Assembly: GCF_010183535.1 (NCBI RefSeq)
Contig: NC_071333.1
Location: forward strand, 4,462,587 to 4,526,586
DNA length: 64,000 nt
Source of the DNA: Caenorhabditis remanei
Lineage: Eukaryota > Nematoda > Chromadorea > Rhabditida > Rhabditidae
Direction: 5' to 3'
Position numbers and translations under genes: made by a program
Notes under the pieces: generated by a model
Told to the model about the DNA's origin: nothing
Database searches by the model: none
Seen by the model: only the letters and a program-made list of their open reading frames with translations
In this document: positions 11,561 through 21,927 of the stretch, in pieces
Layout: each line of letters begins with the position of its first letter
How positions within the stretch are numbered: position 1 is the first letter of the stretch

Positions 11561-11707
11561 CTTGGGGCCCCCTCAAATCCAACAACTTAGTGTCCCTTTG
11601 AGCATGTGTCCCTCTGAGACTTTGTCCCTTTGAGCATCAACTATGTACCCCCAAGAGTAAATGTCCCCTTTGTCCCCTTGAGCATTGTACCCCCTGGAGC
11701 ATAGACC

Positions 11708-11831
11708 GAGCGTTTACCACTCGGCCACGTGAACACTTCTGCAAGAGCGTGAACGGGAAAATAAGAAGAGGCCAGCCGGATGAAGCACCGAAGGCGCGGC
11801 AGCCAGGCTGGTGAATAGACATAAGGTCTTT
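11708..11831 (-). other. Right flank: target duplication and tRNA-like 5' part
   Basis: Begins with the right copy of GAGCGTTTA (11708-11716), followed on the minus strand by the tRNA-like GTGGCCGAGTGGT block. The same block occurs in the palindrome at 49532-50054, so the transposon landed in a tRNA-like sequence that is itself dispersed. Confidence 0.55.
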
Positions 11832-12545
11832 TCGAGGCTTCTCTTCAGAAAAACACCTACGCATTTTGGAGCATTTTTTCTATTAACACGTTATCTCTAA
11901 TTGTTTTGCATCATTTGAAAAAATCCAATTCTCCCTCACTTCAATCACTTTAGAAATATAGTCCATTTTAGGCTAAAATTGAATTTAGCAAATGGTTTCA
12001 CATAATTTTCTCATCAAATGGTTCATCCAATTAGTTAACATTCCAATATTTTTAAGGGTAAAACGTGAGTGCCAAAATTACTTGATATATTTCCCGCTGA
12101 GGCAAACGGTTGACATTTGACAAAAAAGCTACTACACTTGGAAACAAAGAGGGTTCTACATGTGCAAGCTCTCTCCCTTTGAAAACCGCGCGAAACGCAC
12201 GTGCCACAATAGTGACGGACACTCGGGCAATAGGAATAGAAAGGTATCAACAGCCAAAAGAGGTTGGTGAGCTGTTCACCTTCTGTTTCTGTTCGCTATA
12301 CACAATTATATGGGAGAGAGTCTGTTCACCGCCCATAATTAGAGAGATGTTTGCGCAAAAAGGAGGCGGAGAAAAACGAAAGCGCAGTAAGTGCGCTCTA
12401 ATAACAACCCTCAGCAAAAGGAACACACTGCCTCATTCAAATATTATATCCTTATGTATTACCCCCCCCCCCCCCTTGAGCAGCTACTGTATGCTGCTCT
12501 AACCCTTATTTTTTCCCTTAAGGAAGTTATTTTTTTTTGAATTCT
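11832..12545. repeat. Dispersed repeat R, copy 1, right half
   Basis: Colinear with 15820-16520, including GTTATCTCTAATTGTTTTGC, a poly-C tract (about 12464-12475) and the block TAGAAAGGTATCAACAGCC. That last block also occurs near 15246 and 16206. Small ORFs here follow the repeat and are not preserved between copies. Confidence 0.75.
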
Positions 12546-12779
12546 AATTTGAGGTAAGATTTCTAATTTAATTTTCTCAGAAATTTACATTGAAACAATT
12601 TTTAGTTTGTCCTCTCCGGTAGATGGATCAATTGTGGAGGTCCCAACTGGTCTGAGGTTTCAACGATAAGTATTTTATTAGGTTCATTTTCAAATTTTAC
12701 CACGTCTTCACAAATATTGAGGCAAAACCATCTGCAACTCGAATATTGCATCAGATACTTGTATTTAGGCATGTGTTAG

Positions 12780-12990
12780 ACGTAAATAACGGAATTTTTT
12801 ATTTATTTATTTATTTATTTATTTAAAATACGTACGTGAGAGTACGTGGCAAGGTCAATAGGGGGGGGGGGGGAACTTGAAATGAAATAGAGGGAGAATA
12901 GTGAACACGTGGAAGGTAAATGAATTGTCGGTGTATAATTATACGTGGAAGGTAAATGAATTTTCGGTGTATAATTATATGAAAATAGCC
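12780..12990. repeat. Simple and short tandem repeats
   Basis: Holds a (TTTA)n run (about 12799-12827), a poly-G tract (about 12861-12873) and two copies of a 38-bp unit beginning ACGTGGAAGGTAAATGAATT. No gene. Confidence 0.7.
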
Positions 12991-13065
12991 AAATCTGTTT
13001 ATCAGACATGTGAATAATCAAATTTTGAAATCCTAAGTTGTGGTTATAGCTTCCTCATTTCAGCA

Positions 13066-13948
13066 ATGAACAAAGACCAGAAGATTGCGATGAAATTGAA
13101 AAAAGCGATGGAGGAAAAAAGAGGGAGAGGCGGCGGAGTTCAAGAAAGCCACTGAGGAAGGAATCAAGGAGAAAAAGAAATGTAAACTTGAATCTTGAAA
13201 ATTAGAAGTTTAAAACCGAATTATTATTTTAGATATGACCCGGAGCCGAGCCAACCCAGTTTGGCTGCCGCGCGCCCGACAGCACTCCAGCAAATAGATG
13301 GTCAATTAAAAAGATTGTTGGAGAATGGTGAGTTTTAAAGAAATTCATGCACTTGATAAAGTTAAGTGTTTAGAAAAAAAGAGAGCCGCCGAGGAAGAAG
13401 GAGCAAGAGCCCCCAGCCAGCAGGAGTCATATCTCCACCTGCCGACCATGGTGGCCAAGATGGTGGAAGAAGAGGAAGATCTAAATGAAAAAAGTGAGTA
13501 TTGAAACCTAGAAACATTGGTAGCCGTAAAAACTGTATCATAACGACATCCCGGCTATACTTAGAATTCATCAATTTGATTATCTTGGTGTTTTTATGTC
13601 CAAAACAGTTTTTCCGTTTAACTTTAATCAGTTTCTAAACCTACAAAATTTCTCTGGAAGGCATTGGAAAAAATATAACGCCATTCCGTTATAATACAGA
13701 TTTCACGGTAGATTGGGATTCAGTCTGCCTGGAGAGAGTTCATTGATTTCAAAAACCTATGAAAAGACTACGCGAGTTAGAGATAGTAGAATTTCAGAGC
13801 ACGCATGTAGTATTCGGTGATCTGAAAAATGATATTTTGTATTTCAGATGGACCATCCACAGCTCCACCGGCTGCAGCAACGGCTCCACCAATGGCTTCT
13901 TCGGCCGCAGTGACCGGACCAACGGCGAAGCGGGGCAAACCTCAATAA
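13066..13948 (+). pseudogene. Lys/Glu- and Ala/Pro-rich protein gene, broken in exon 1
   Basis: Four exons with clear splice sites (13066-13181, 13233-13327, 13374-13493, 13848-13948). Exons 2-4 join in frame to a hydrophilic product: LQQIDGQLKRLLE, a Glu-rich helix, then an Ala/Pro/Thr-rich tail ending TGPTAKRGKPQ. Exon 1 starts MNKDQKIAMKLKKAMEEKR, but its frame reaches TGA before the donor; a second frame (EAAEFKKATEEGIKEKKK) reads well through that point. An indel after the AAAAAAGAGGG run would explain this, as true inactivation or assembly error. The stop codon overlaps the AATAAA signal (CAATAAAG). The charged helical product suggests a nuclear or coiled-coil protein; the family is not recognised. 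Confidence 0.45.
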
Positions 13949-13990
13949 AGGGTTGTGGAGATCATAATTTAATTTTTCTTTTTCAAACAT

Positions 13991-14213
13991 TACCGTAAAA
14001 CCTCTAATAGAGTTGCCCCCAAAAAAGTCTGTTTAGCGCGGTATATCTTTTTTATCAAAGGAGATATCAAAAAGTTGTCAACTGACAAAATATAGCTGAG
14101 TACTTATAAAATAGATCTTCAGTTGGAAAAAATTTGATAGCTCTCAAGGTAGTTGAGATATTGTTCACCAAACTCTTGCTACTAGGGGCAACTCTATTAG
14201 AGGTTTTACGGTA
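13991..14213. mobile_element. 223-bp MITE with Tc1/mariner-type ends
   Basis: Perfect 29-bp terminal inverted repeats start TACCGTAAAACCTCTAATAG and end in the reverse complement; the termini begin and end with TA. Too short to code for a transposase. It inserted just downstream of the broken gene at 13066-13948. Confidence 0.85.
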
Positions 14214-14556
14214 TTTGAATTTTTCAAAATCTTTAATGTCTTTTTTTGAATAATAAAGTAATAATTTATTAATCAGTGAGTTCTTTTGAATAAATGATGT
14301 GAAGCAAGAGTTTGGAAAAAGGAAACAGTGTTTCATTCCATTCCTGAAAATACTGAACTTTTCATTTTTCCAAAAAACAAACTCAAAGCAACCGTTGTTG
14401 TTCATCGATTTGCAAATCACCGATCGAAATTTTGAGTAAATCTCGAAATGATTTTTCAATCCTCAATTTTTGTAGTTGATGACTTTTCGATATGTTTTCT
14501 AGTTTGTTTAGATTTGGGTACTGTCACGACCATCCTACCGATAGTCACAACTACAC

Positions 14557-14913
14557 ATGACTTCAAAGCCAAATTTCTATACCAAATCCACGAGCAGACC
14601 TATAGTCTTGTATAATCTCTCAAGAGTGCGGGAAACTCCTATTCAAACTACCGCCTTAGTTCTCGAAAAGATGCAAGAGCGAGCCGTGGAATCCAACTCC
14701 TCCGTGGCGCAAATATCTTCAGTCGTTCTCAAAAAACGCACTCAATGGATGGTCGAAACCTTTTCTCCCACATCACCAACTCGTCGTCCGGACACTCAAC
14801 ATCATATCAACGACACCACAAATACGAGCACGGGCAGAGAGAAGAGAAGGTTCTCGGACAAGCCAGCCAAGCCGATCGCCAATTCTAATCATTCATCTGT
14901 CAAAGCTCTCTAA
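14557..14913 (+). CDS. Hypothetical 118-residue hydrophilic protein
   Basis: Single uninterrupted ORF from ATG to TAA, with the stop running directly into AATAAA (CTCTAATAAAG). The product is rich in Ser, Thr, Arg and Pro, with segments such as RPIVLYNLSRVRETPIQTT, and has no signal peptide or membrane span. An upstream exon is possible but none with a good donor was found. It could be the 3' end of an older gene. The length and the fitting polyadenylation signal favour a real or recently real gene. Confidence 0.35.
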   Translation: MTSKPNFYTKSTSRPIVLYNLSRVRETPIQTTALVLEKMQERAVESNSSVAQISSVVLKKRTQWMVETFSPTSPTRRPDTQHHINDTTNTSTGREKRRFSDKPAKPIANSNHSSVKAL

Positions 14914-15309
14914 TAAAGATGAATTCTGGTACAACGTGTTCTCTCTCTAACATAACCAAACATACACACTGGTGCATCTGCTTAGGGATTGAGGACTCTA
15001 AAAAACCGGCCGGCCTAACCTCCTCGTCACAGGTACGGTGCGTCTTGACAATTCAAAAAAAACAAGGTAGTAAAAGTGTGTTAAAAAAGATGGGGTTAAA
15101 GGGAAACCGTGAAGAGTCGTGGAATATTATTGTTTGCAATTTTTTTAGGGATGCGGAGAGAGTTCCAGATGTGCAGCCTCTCTATCTGTTGACATCGCGG
15201 AAAGAGCAGTTGTCTCAATAGTGACGGACACTCGGGCTGTAGGAATAGAAAGGTATCAACAGCCAAAAGAGGCTGGAAACCCGTTCACCTTCTGTTTCTG
15301 GTTTTCATC

Positions 15310-16520
15310 TTTATATTGTTGACCAATTATCATTGTTATTACATGAACAGAAAAAAATTGGGAACAAAGATAAGAAGACAATGGAACGAACGCACGAAAA
15401 CCTTCAATTCATAAAAAGAATAATCGGACAACCAACGGGCAGAAAACAACAAAATATCTTCTCCTTGATAATTTGCAACGGTGAGAGAAAATGTGCATTT
15501 GTTAGATGGCATCTGACTCTCTTTTCTTCTTTTTGCTTTGTATATTTCGTATCGGTTCTTCTTATCTATCTTTTTTGTAATTTATACATCACCAATTTCT
15601 TAAACAAATTTGTTTCAAAAGAATTAGAAACAATTTGAAAAATGATTCTCTAAAAATGTAAAATTGTTCTCAATGTTTCAGTCAATTCAGGTTCATCAAG
15701 AACATTTCCATTGATACTTTCCGTGTAAAAAATCTAGCTATCTTCTCAAGTGTTCAAAAAACTTCATTTTTTTTAAATCTGGAGCGCGAGAGTTATGAAT
15801 AGATGAAAAATTTTTTCGAGCCGTTTCTTTATAGAAACACCTCTCCATTTTGGTGCATTTTTTCTATTAAAACTTTATCTCTAATTGTTTTCCATCATTA
15901 TAAAAATTCCTATTCTCCCTCACTTCAACCATTTTAAGAACATAGTCCGTTTCAGGCTCAAATTGAACTAACAGCGTGAGTTCACATATTTTTCTTATCA
16001 AATGGTTTATTCAAGTAATAATATTCCAATCTATTTTTTAGCCAAAAACATAAGTGCCAAAATTACTTGATATACTTCCCACTGAGGCAAACGGCTGAAA
16101 TTTGACAAAAGAACCTTCTCCAGTATCTCAAAGCTGCACATTTGTCACCTTTCTCCGTTGTAACACCGCATGAGACGCACCTGCCTCAAAACTCGGGCAA
16201 CAGAAATAGAAAAGTATCAACAGCCAAGAGAGGCTGAAGACCCGTCAACCTTCTGTTTCTGTTTGGTGCATGCAATTTGAGAGGAGAGAGAGAGTCTATT
16301 CATATCCATAATGAGAGGGATGTGTGCATAAAAAATAGGCGGAGAGAAACTAAAGAATGCAGCCCTTAAAGAAAGAAACACACAAACCTTATCAAAGTAT
16401 TATATTCGAATGTATTCCCCCCCCCCCTTGAGTAGCTACTGAATGGTACTCTAACCCTTTTTTCCCCTTTAGGAGATTTTTCATTTTTATTGAATTCTAG
16501 TTTGAGGTAAGTTTTAAAAA
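15310..16520. repeat. Dispersed repeat R, copy 2 (transposon-free)
   Basis: Aligns colinearly with 2745-3205 followed by 11832-12545. At the breakpoint (about 15766-15819) this copy has only some 55 unrelated bases in place of the tRNA-like sequence and transposon, so it serves as a comparison allele. A poly-C tract lies near 16418-16427. Confidence 0.75.
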
Positions 16521-17296
16521 ATTAATTTTCTCGAAAATGTACAAAAGAAAGTAAATATTAATGTTTTGAAAATTCATTAGGGTAGAAGGGATATGTCAGG
16601 AAGACCAAAAAAAGAGAGTGTATTGACCTCCTCTCTTATTTTCAATTATAACAAAATAGAAGAGGTTTCAACGAAAACGTGAGCCATTAAGGAAACATAG
16701 ATTCAGGACAGGTCGTTAGGATTTAGGCGAATTAAGTGTAGTTTCACTTTCGTTGACACCGTTGAACTATCTAAAAAACGATTTTTCAAAAAGTTATCCA
16801 ATGCTCAGTATAGGGACCCTCTCCTGTCTCCGCCTTCTGTTTTGCTTGTGTCCTTATATTCATTTGGTACTTTTCTCATTCAACATTTAATGTGGTACAT
16901 CAGTCGAATTCTGATTCTGATTAAGATAAAATTGTAGCTTTTTTTCAGAAACTTTATTTTTCCTTTCATGTGAACTAATTTTCATTCGATTGTCAGCGTC
17001 AGACATTTTCCTGCAAGTAACTGTCAAGAAATAAGCCTACCAACTCTTCAGCGTGGCGCGATAACTACTTGAGTGCTTTCAGTTCTTCAGATATACAATT
17101 GGTTACACAAGGATTCTATCCAAAATTCCAGTTGATCCCATTTCAGATTAAAAAATGATTAGAGTTCACAACAGAACTCTCAATCATACAATAATACTTG
17201 TATAGCTTTCTTGATGAAAGTTGTCTTGCCATATCTAACATTTGAAATGTACTTTATTTCAGCATACTTTCGTTAGCAGCAGTAGAAAAGAGAAAC
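16521..17296. other. Spacer without a recognised gene
   Basis: AT-rich and non-repetitive at the scale inspected; no exon with splice sites was found. A TTTCAG acceptor near 17262 precedes the next start and may be a trans-splice site. Confidence 0.4.
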
Positions 17297-17652
17297 ATGA
17301 AGTCATTTTACGGGTTTTGTATTGGTCACCAATCGATTGATTTCATTTCGCCGGAAATTAATCTTCAGCAATCGCGCAATTTGAGAGTGAGCTTGTCTGT
17401 TACACTAGGAAAAAAGGGCAACTCTTGATTTCAGGCAATGCTGTTTTTTGATAGAATCTCCTATTTTGCGGACCTGCATGACGCCAACTACCAGTTTTGG
17501 ATGATCAAAGGTTCTATAACTCTTTTGGACACTATAACTGCATATGTAGGTGAGTTCGTTTGTGTAACCTAGTGAAACATAAAGTTCCTTTCATATTTTA
17601 TTTTACAGTGTTCACGCGCTCTGAAAATCAAATAATGCCTAATCAGAATTGA
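17297..17652 (+). CDS. Hypothetical 82-residue protein, possibly a gene fragment
   Basis: Three short exons (17297-17386, 17435-17549, 17609-17652) join in frame with introns of about 48 and 59 nt. The product starts MKSFYGFCIGHQSIDF and contains the well-formed segment DRISYFADLHDANYQFWMI. There is no signal peptide or clear membrane span. I do not recognise it; the abrupt end (SENQIMPNQN) suggests a truncated copy of a longer protein. An alternative donor at 17546 gives a shorter end. Confidence 0.4.
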
Positions 17653-17732
17653 TAAGTAGTGATCTTGTGGAGATTCCAATGTGCGACTCGTCTAACCCAT
17701 CTCAAGTAGGATTTTTGGCTCTACCGTCCGAT

Positions 17733-17880
17733 CGAGGTTCTTTGAAATTATCGAGGTCCTTTGAAATTATCGAGGTCCTTTGAAAATAACGAGGTCCTTT
17801 GAAAATATCGAGGTCCTTTGAAAATATCGAGGTCCCTTCAAAGTACAGGGGTCCTTTGAAAATATCGAGGTCCTTTGAAT
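17733..17880. repeat. 19-bp minisatellite
   Basis: About eight copies of CGAGGTCCTTTGAAAATAT with small variations, in one orientation only. In style (a GGTCC-type core with an AT-rich spacer) it resembles the arrays in the arms of the elements at 3382-11707 and 28259-29346, so it may be a relic of such an arm. Confidence 0.85.
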
Positions 17881-18361
17881 GTTATTTGCAAAATTTTTTT
17901 CTGTACACAGTTTTTTTTTTTTGAGTTGAATTTCGTTATTACATCTTCTGTACTGAAATCATTAATTTCAAACATTCAATCATCAATTTGAATGAAACGG
18001 GCCAGATGGTCGCTGGGAGTGGCAGATGGTCAAACGGCAAAATGCAACAGCGAAAGAATGAAGCAGATGTTAAATTTTCGATTCATAGCAGATGGTGATC
18101 AAGTATAAAAGCGCTGGCACAGCGGGTGAAAAATCATTGTGAAGGCAAAATGATTTTCTGTTTCATTCTGATTTTAAGATCTTGATAGATATAGAACTTC
18201 AGGTGTGTCTTTATATTCCTTCGCCAAGACAGTCCATTTAGCACAATACATAGAGTTTATTCTAATTTTAAATGAATTTGAATTCATATCTATGAATATG
18301 ATAGCCATCAAAGTTTAGTTAATCGTGATTTCAAAACATTACAAGATGTTCATCCACTTTT

Positions 18362-18748
18362 TCACAGGTCCCTGATCGTGACGACAACGAAAATAATGAA
18401 AATCGCAAGAGTAATAAGAAAACAGAGAAGAGTGTTTTTCAAGTTCCGAAATAAAGTGCATTTATTGTTGGCATGACAATTTGGAAGTTGGTCTGAAAAT
18501 ATAGAAGGAGAAGCATAATGGTTTTAAATATAATATAACCTGGTTGAGTTGGTGCAACATTAATCGGTAAATTAACATCATAAAGAGCTAGAGAGCCAAC
18601 GGTAGAAACCTCCATCTGTAATTTTGAACTGGAAGCGTTTAACGTGAATGGGCCACGATGCACAGTAGAAATAAATGCGCTCTCTGATGTTTCTTGTAAC
18701 CCTGTCTTAAAAACGTCTGTTTTCAGACAATTAGAAAAAAACGGAACA
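18362..18748 (-). CDS. C-terminal part of a putative single-pass membrane protein
   Basis: Minus-strand exons (about 18748-18540 and 18492-18362) are joined by a 47-nt intron with a TTTTCAG acceptor. The reading frame gives a polar segment (LQMEVSTVGSLALYDVNLP), a two-Cys motif, and then a strong membrane span (LLCFLITLAIFIIFVVVTI) before the stop. The 5' end is unclear; no in-frame ATG was found. The plus strand of the last exon also has an open hydrophilic reading, so this could be a decayed gene or the wrong strand. Confidence 0.35.
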
Positions 18749-18752
18749 TAAC

Positions 18753-20523
18753 ATGGTCTACAAGATCTCCCTTCTCTTACCCCTGTCTATTTGTTTTTAC
18801 GAATGTCTGAAAATTCCCTCTGGAATTGTCTCGTGGCTCAACCATCGTACAATTACATTGTTTATAACAAGTTGGAAAATGAAAACAGGTAGACAATAAC
18901 AAGGAAGTAAATACAGTGGCTAGTGTGGGATGGGCTGATTCACACTAAATGGGTGGGTATAGCAAAGATCAGATCTGTGAATTGGTTTCAGGCAAAGTTT
19001 TGGGTATATGTAGCTGGAACGTGACCATATGCAGTTTCGAAGAAATATGTAGTTGGAATTTTGGAAAAAGGCGTTTTTGTTTTCTTTATTTACTTCGAAA
19101 TATGCACTGGAAAAATTATGCGTAATATGACTGTAAATGATGTAAAACCGATGAGGTTCATTTTGACAAGCTGAACTGATTTGGAATTCTGTTAAACTGC
19201 TCAAAAGCATTCCATTTCTTTCAAAATGTTTTTGTAATGTACTATTGTCATAAATCCTACCCAATTACTCACGCAAAAACAAAAATATCAAACACTATTG
19301 CTAACTGACCGAATATAAGAAGCCTGTGAATACTGACATTTATCTGTTTTTTTGTGTTTTTGGATGACAGGATGGGGTTTTCTAGAAACTTTCAATTATG
19401 ATAAAGTAACCGTATTCATAGAATTAGTAATCGCTTTGTTTCCAATTATAACGGTGAACCAGAGAATCAATGAATTCTTTCTGAGAACGCCACTTATATG
19501 TTTTGCTATTCCGATTTGTCTGCGCTTTGTTCTTTATTCTCTTTGTGAAGTTGTTTTACATTATGTAGTCAACCGTCAAAAAATTTTATTGAAGAATAAA
19601 ATAGAAACGTACAAACAGTTTTCAAAATTGTGGTACTTAAAAATTAATTCCGTCGAAACAATTCATAGATTAGGTAAGTACCAAAAAATAATGTTGCACC
19701 GCCAACGACTATTATAATTATACTAGTGAGCGTCCAATTAACTTCTTCCCTGATTGGGAATGGGGGGGAGTCATTGAATATTGAACTGATAACTCTGCCA
19801 TCATCTGTAATATTGACAACAATATTTTCCATTTCTTCTTGTATGTCTTCTGAGTTGATTAAATAATCCATTCTGCGACAGATATCTAGAAAGATTAAAC
19901 AAAATCTGAGAAGAATAGATGAAACTGACGATGCACACAGTCTAAAAAACCTGATCGGTATTGAGATTCTATCTCTCTAGATTTATGAGAGAAAAAGGCG
20001 GGCAACTACGCCAAAAAACGAACATCTGTGATAAATAATCCCTTTGAAGTTATCAGAGTAGCGAGTGTTTCATTTGACATGCCGTCAGCAATAATGTCAG
20101 AACAAGTTAGGGGTTCTCAGAAGTTTATTACAAAAACTGTAAAAAACCGAAAAACTCAGAAAAGTTAGCAGGGTAACTGATCTATCAAACTACTTGAAAG
20201 ATCTCCATTTGATGTTTTATTATCCCCAATTAGAGAGAAATGCAGTACTAGCCTTGAGTCTATCAAGTTTTCCAAGTTTCTTCTGGAAAAATCGTTTTTT
20301 TTCTTCTGATCAAGTTTGATCATTTCAGCCAAGAATAGTCCAATTATAAGAGTGTGCTATTGTTTTAATGACTGTTTTACAGGTAAAATCTTGTTCAAAT
20401 TTTACAGGCTACAAGTAGAATTTCTTTTTTGTAGTTGACCATTTGTACGAACATTTTCTAAAGACATTCATACTAGCGAGAAGTTTGTTCTTGAATAAAA
20501 CAAAAATTTATGCCTTGCAGTAA
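18753..20523 (+). CDS. Unknown multi-pass membrane protein
   Basis: Four exons (18753-18888, 19371-19673, 20329-20382, 20435-20520 plus stop) join in phase 1 throughout to 193 residues. The N-terminus is hydrophobic (MVYKISLLLPLSICFYECL). The second exon has two further membrane-spanning segments (VFIELVIALFPIITV and LICFAIPICLRFVLYSLCEV), followed by a basic Lys/Arg-rich cytosolic-type stretch and a short C-terminus. Phases, stop position and hydropathy make a real gene likely. I do not recognise the family; a divergent nematode receptor or transporter fragment is possible. Introns 1 and 2 are long (482 and 655 nt) and each holds an opposite-strand ORF. Confidence 0.6.
19644..19871 (-). CDS. 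Small type I-like single-pass membrane protein, antisense in an intron
   Basis: Unspliced 75-residue ORF from ATG. An acidic N-terminal region carries two glycosylation sequons (NIT, NWT), followed by a clear membrane span (IIIIVVGGATLFFGTYLIY) and the short cytosolic tail ELFRRN. It sits almost entirely in intron 2 of the plus-strand gene, overlapping its exon 2 by 30 nt. No cleavable signal peptide is obvious, so it may lack a 5' exon. The composition is protein-like, but the antisense location leaves doubt. Confidence 0.4.
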   Translation of the reverse strand: MDYLINSEDIQEEMENIVVNITDDGRVISSIFNDSPPFPIREEVNWTLTSIIIIVVGGATLFFGTYLIYELFRRN

Positions 20524-20876
20524 CTTTTAGAAATTAAAAAAAAGTTTTTATTATACAAGGCCTAAATTCTGTAAAATCCCCAATGCTTTGATCTTTTTCA
20601 GAAGACGGCGTGTCAAAAATTGGGGTTTTTTTAGTATCCTTTATTGAGATGAACGAAGCAAGTGATACGCTATTCGACCAGTCTTGTCTTATTTGGCGAA
20701 CACTTATATTTCTTAATCCAAAAACCTTCCCCACATGTACTTTAGCTTGGGTCCTGAGAGAAGTGTAACACAACTTTAGCTTACACAATCCCTAGACGTC
20801 TGTTTCTATGAAAATATTTGTTGGGTGATAATTCTCGAGCTAATTATGCTCAGAGACTCACAACTTATGCGTCGTG

Positions 20877-20890
20877 TGCGCATTGCGCAT
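20877..20890. promoter_or_regulatory. Conserved TGCGCAT direct repeat upstream of the dileucine-type gene
   Basis: TGCGCATTGCGCAT lies 82 nt before the ATG and is preserved exactly at 50965-50978, 83 nt before the paralogue's ATG. Surrounding sequence (ATGCGTCGTG before, CTGTTTTCTTTACGTATC after) is also kept, while nearby positions have diverged. Inference: a shared promoter element. Confidence 0.5.
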
Positions 20891-20972
20891 TTTTTCTGTT
20901 TTCTTTACGTATCTTCATTTTTTCCATGTTATAAATTTTTCTAATTTTCGTGTATTTACAACTCCAAGCCAC

Positions 20973-21311
20973 ATGGCAATTTATGGTAATAAAGATGATA
21001 TCGAAATGGCAGTGATGAACTCTGAAGTAAGTGAGACGAATTGATTGGGATTATTGATACGGATTGAAAGTAAAGTAAAAATAAAATTGCAGCATCAACC
21101 ACTCCTTCAATCTCAATTGCAAAGATCGGAAAATCGGGCCCCAATATTCAAGAGGCTTAACGGAGATCAAAAATTGAATCTTCTCATAGTGCTGTGAGTG
21201 GAGAAAACTGTGTATTACTTGTAAGTATTCATTTTCAGGTTGATTACCGTAATGATACTAGTCTACATATACCATCTGTGCATATTTTTGAAAAAGGTTT
21301 TCGGAATGTGA
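20973..21311 (+). CDS. Small single-pass membrane protein with dileucine sorting signal (truncated copy)
   Basis: Three exons (20973-21026, 21093-21193, 21239-21311) encode 75 residues. The cytosolic N-terminal part has the acidic-dileucine pattern EHQPLL (residues 18-23), of the [DE]xxxL[LI] type recognised by AP adaptors for endosomal or lysosomal sorting, then a basic segment and a membrane span (LLIVLLITVMILVYIYHLCIF). A stop follows immediately. Downstream, another frame still reads LLMMESRRNFSRS, matching the luminal tail LVMELRRNLTRS of the paralogue at 51062-51497, so this copy has lost its tail by frameshift. It heads a duplicated cluster. Role unknown; the sorting signal suggests an endolysosomal membrane protein. 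Confidence 0.65.
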
Positions 21312-21927
21312 GTTCTTAGAAACAAGGGCAATACCTTTTGATGATGGAAAGTCGTCGCAATTTCTCTCGAAGCAGTCAGGAGTATGGATCTCTATGAATA
21401 TTTCAAAACATTCCTTTAAAAATTATTTATATGATTTGATTTTCATTCATTTCTTTCTAATCAATGCGTAAAAAAGTTTAATAAAGCAATAATGAAACAT
21501 TAATTAATGTCGATTTCAAGTTTTCAAGAAGGACGAAAAATATCAAAATAAACACAGAAAGCATTAGTTACTATTTTCTGAGTAGGAAAATGTTAGAAGA
21601 GACACAATCCAGTTTACAAAAATGAACATTATTATTGGAAAGTGAATCACATTATAAATTGGAGAATGGGAATATCAGCATAAGAAAAAGGGGAATAGAA
21701 AGAAGAAGTTAAAATTATCCGAAAAAGATTTCGACGAAGTGCGGTTATTAAAAAAGTGATAGCGTAAAAATAGTTTTTGAAGAGACAGAGAATAAAAATA
21801 AGACATGACAAAAGCTACAAGAATAGCGTAATGAACTGGAGAAAAAGACGAGATTATGAAAGTTTCATTAATTGCTTGCATCTTCTCCTTAGTCATCTTT
21901 ACTATCTGTCTTACTATTCTGTAGATC
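21312..21927. other. 3' flanks between convergent genes
   Basis: Contains the decayed tail of the upstream gene (about 21312-21395) and an AATAAAG-type signal near 21480. No further gene seen. Confidence 0.5.

Larger units (their letters stand above)
3382..11707. mobile_element. 8.3-kb DNA transposon with 2-kb minisatellite-bearing inverted repeats (foldback-like)
   Basis: The element is flanked by a perfect 9-bp direct repeat, GAGCGTTTA (3373-3381 and 11708-11716). Its termini are GGCCAATGCTCC and, on the other strand, GGTCTATGCTCC. Arms 3382-5328 and 9576-11707 are inverted copies that look nearly identical; every ORF in one arm recurs unchanged in the other. A 9-bp duplication with long inverted repeats fits the Mutator/MULE and foldback groups, and Drosophila foldback elements likewise have arms built of short tandem repeats. 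The central 4.2 kb encodes a spliced gene (7717-9383) in which no DDE-type transposase core is visible. It could be a non-autonomous element that has picked up genes, or have a transposase too diverged to see. Near-identical arms suggest recent insertion or ongoing gene conversion. Confidence 0.85.
9576..11707. repeat. Right terminal inverted repeat
   Basis: Reverse complement of 3382-5328, with an additional ~215 bp at about 11065-11275 that the left arm lacks. It holds the exons at 10072-10619 and the minisatellite at 11398-11560. Confidence 0.9.

Noticed and set aside
18920..19264. 114-residue minus-strand ORF in intron 1 of the 18753-20523 gene
   Set aside because: Composition is plausible, but flanking splice sites and phases could not be fitted to either neighbour. 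Left as a question in the findings.
20534..20788. 84-residue minus-strand ORF with an internal CTCTCAG acceptor
   Set aside because: No ATG and no partner exon, and the matching region in the duplicate at 50.8 kb does not preserve it. It could still be a last exon, so it is noted here.
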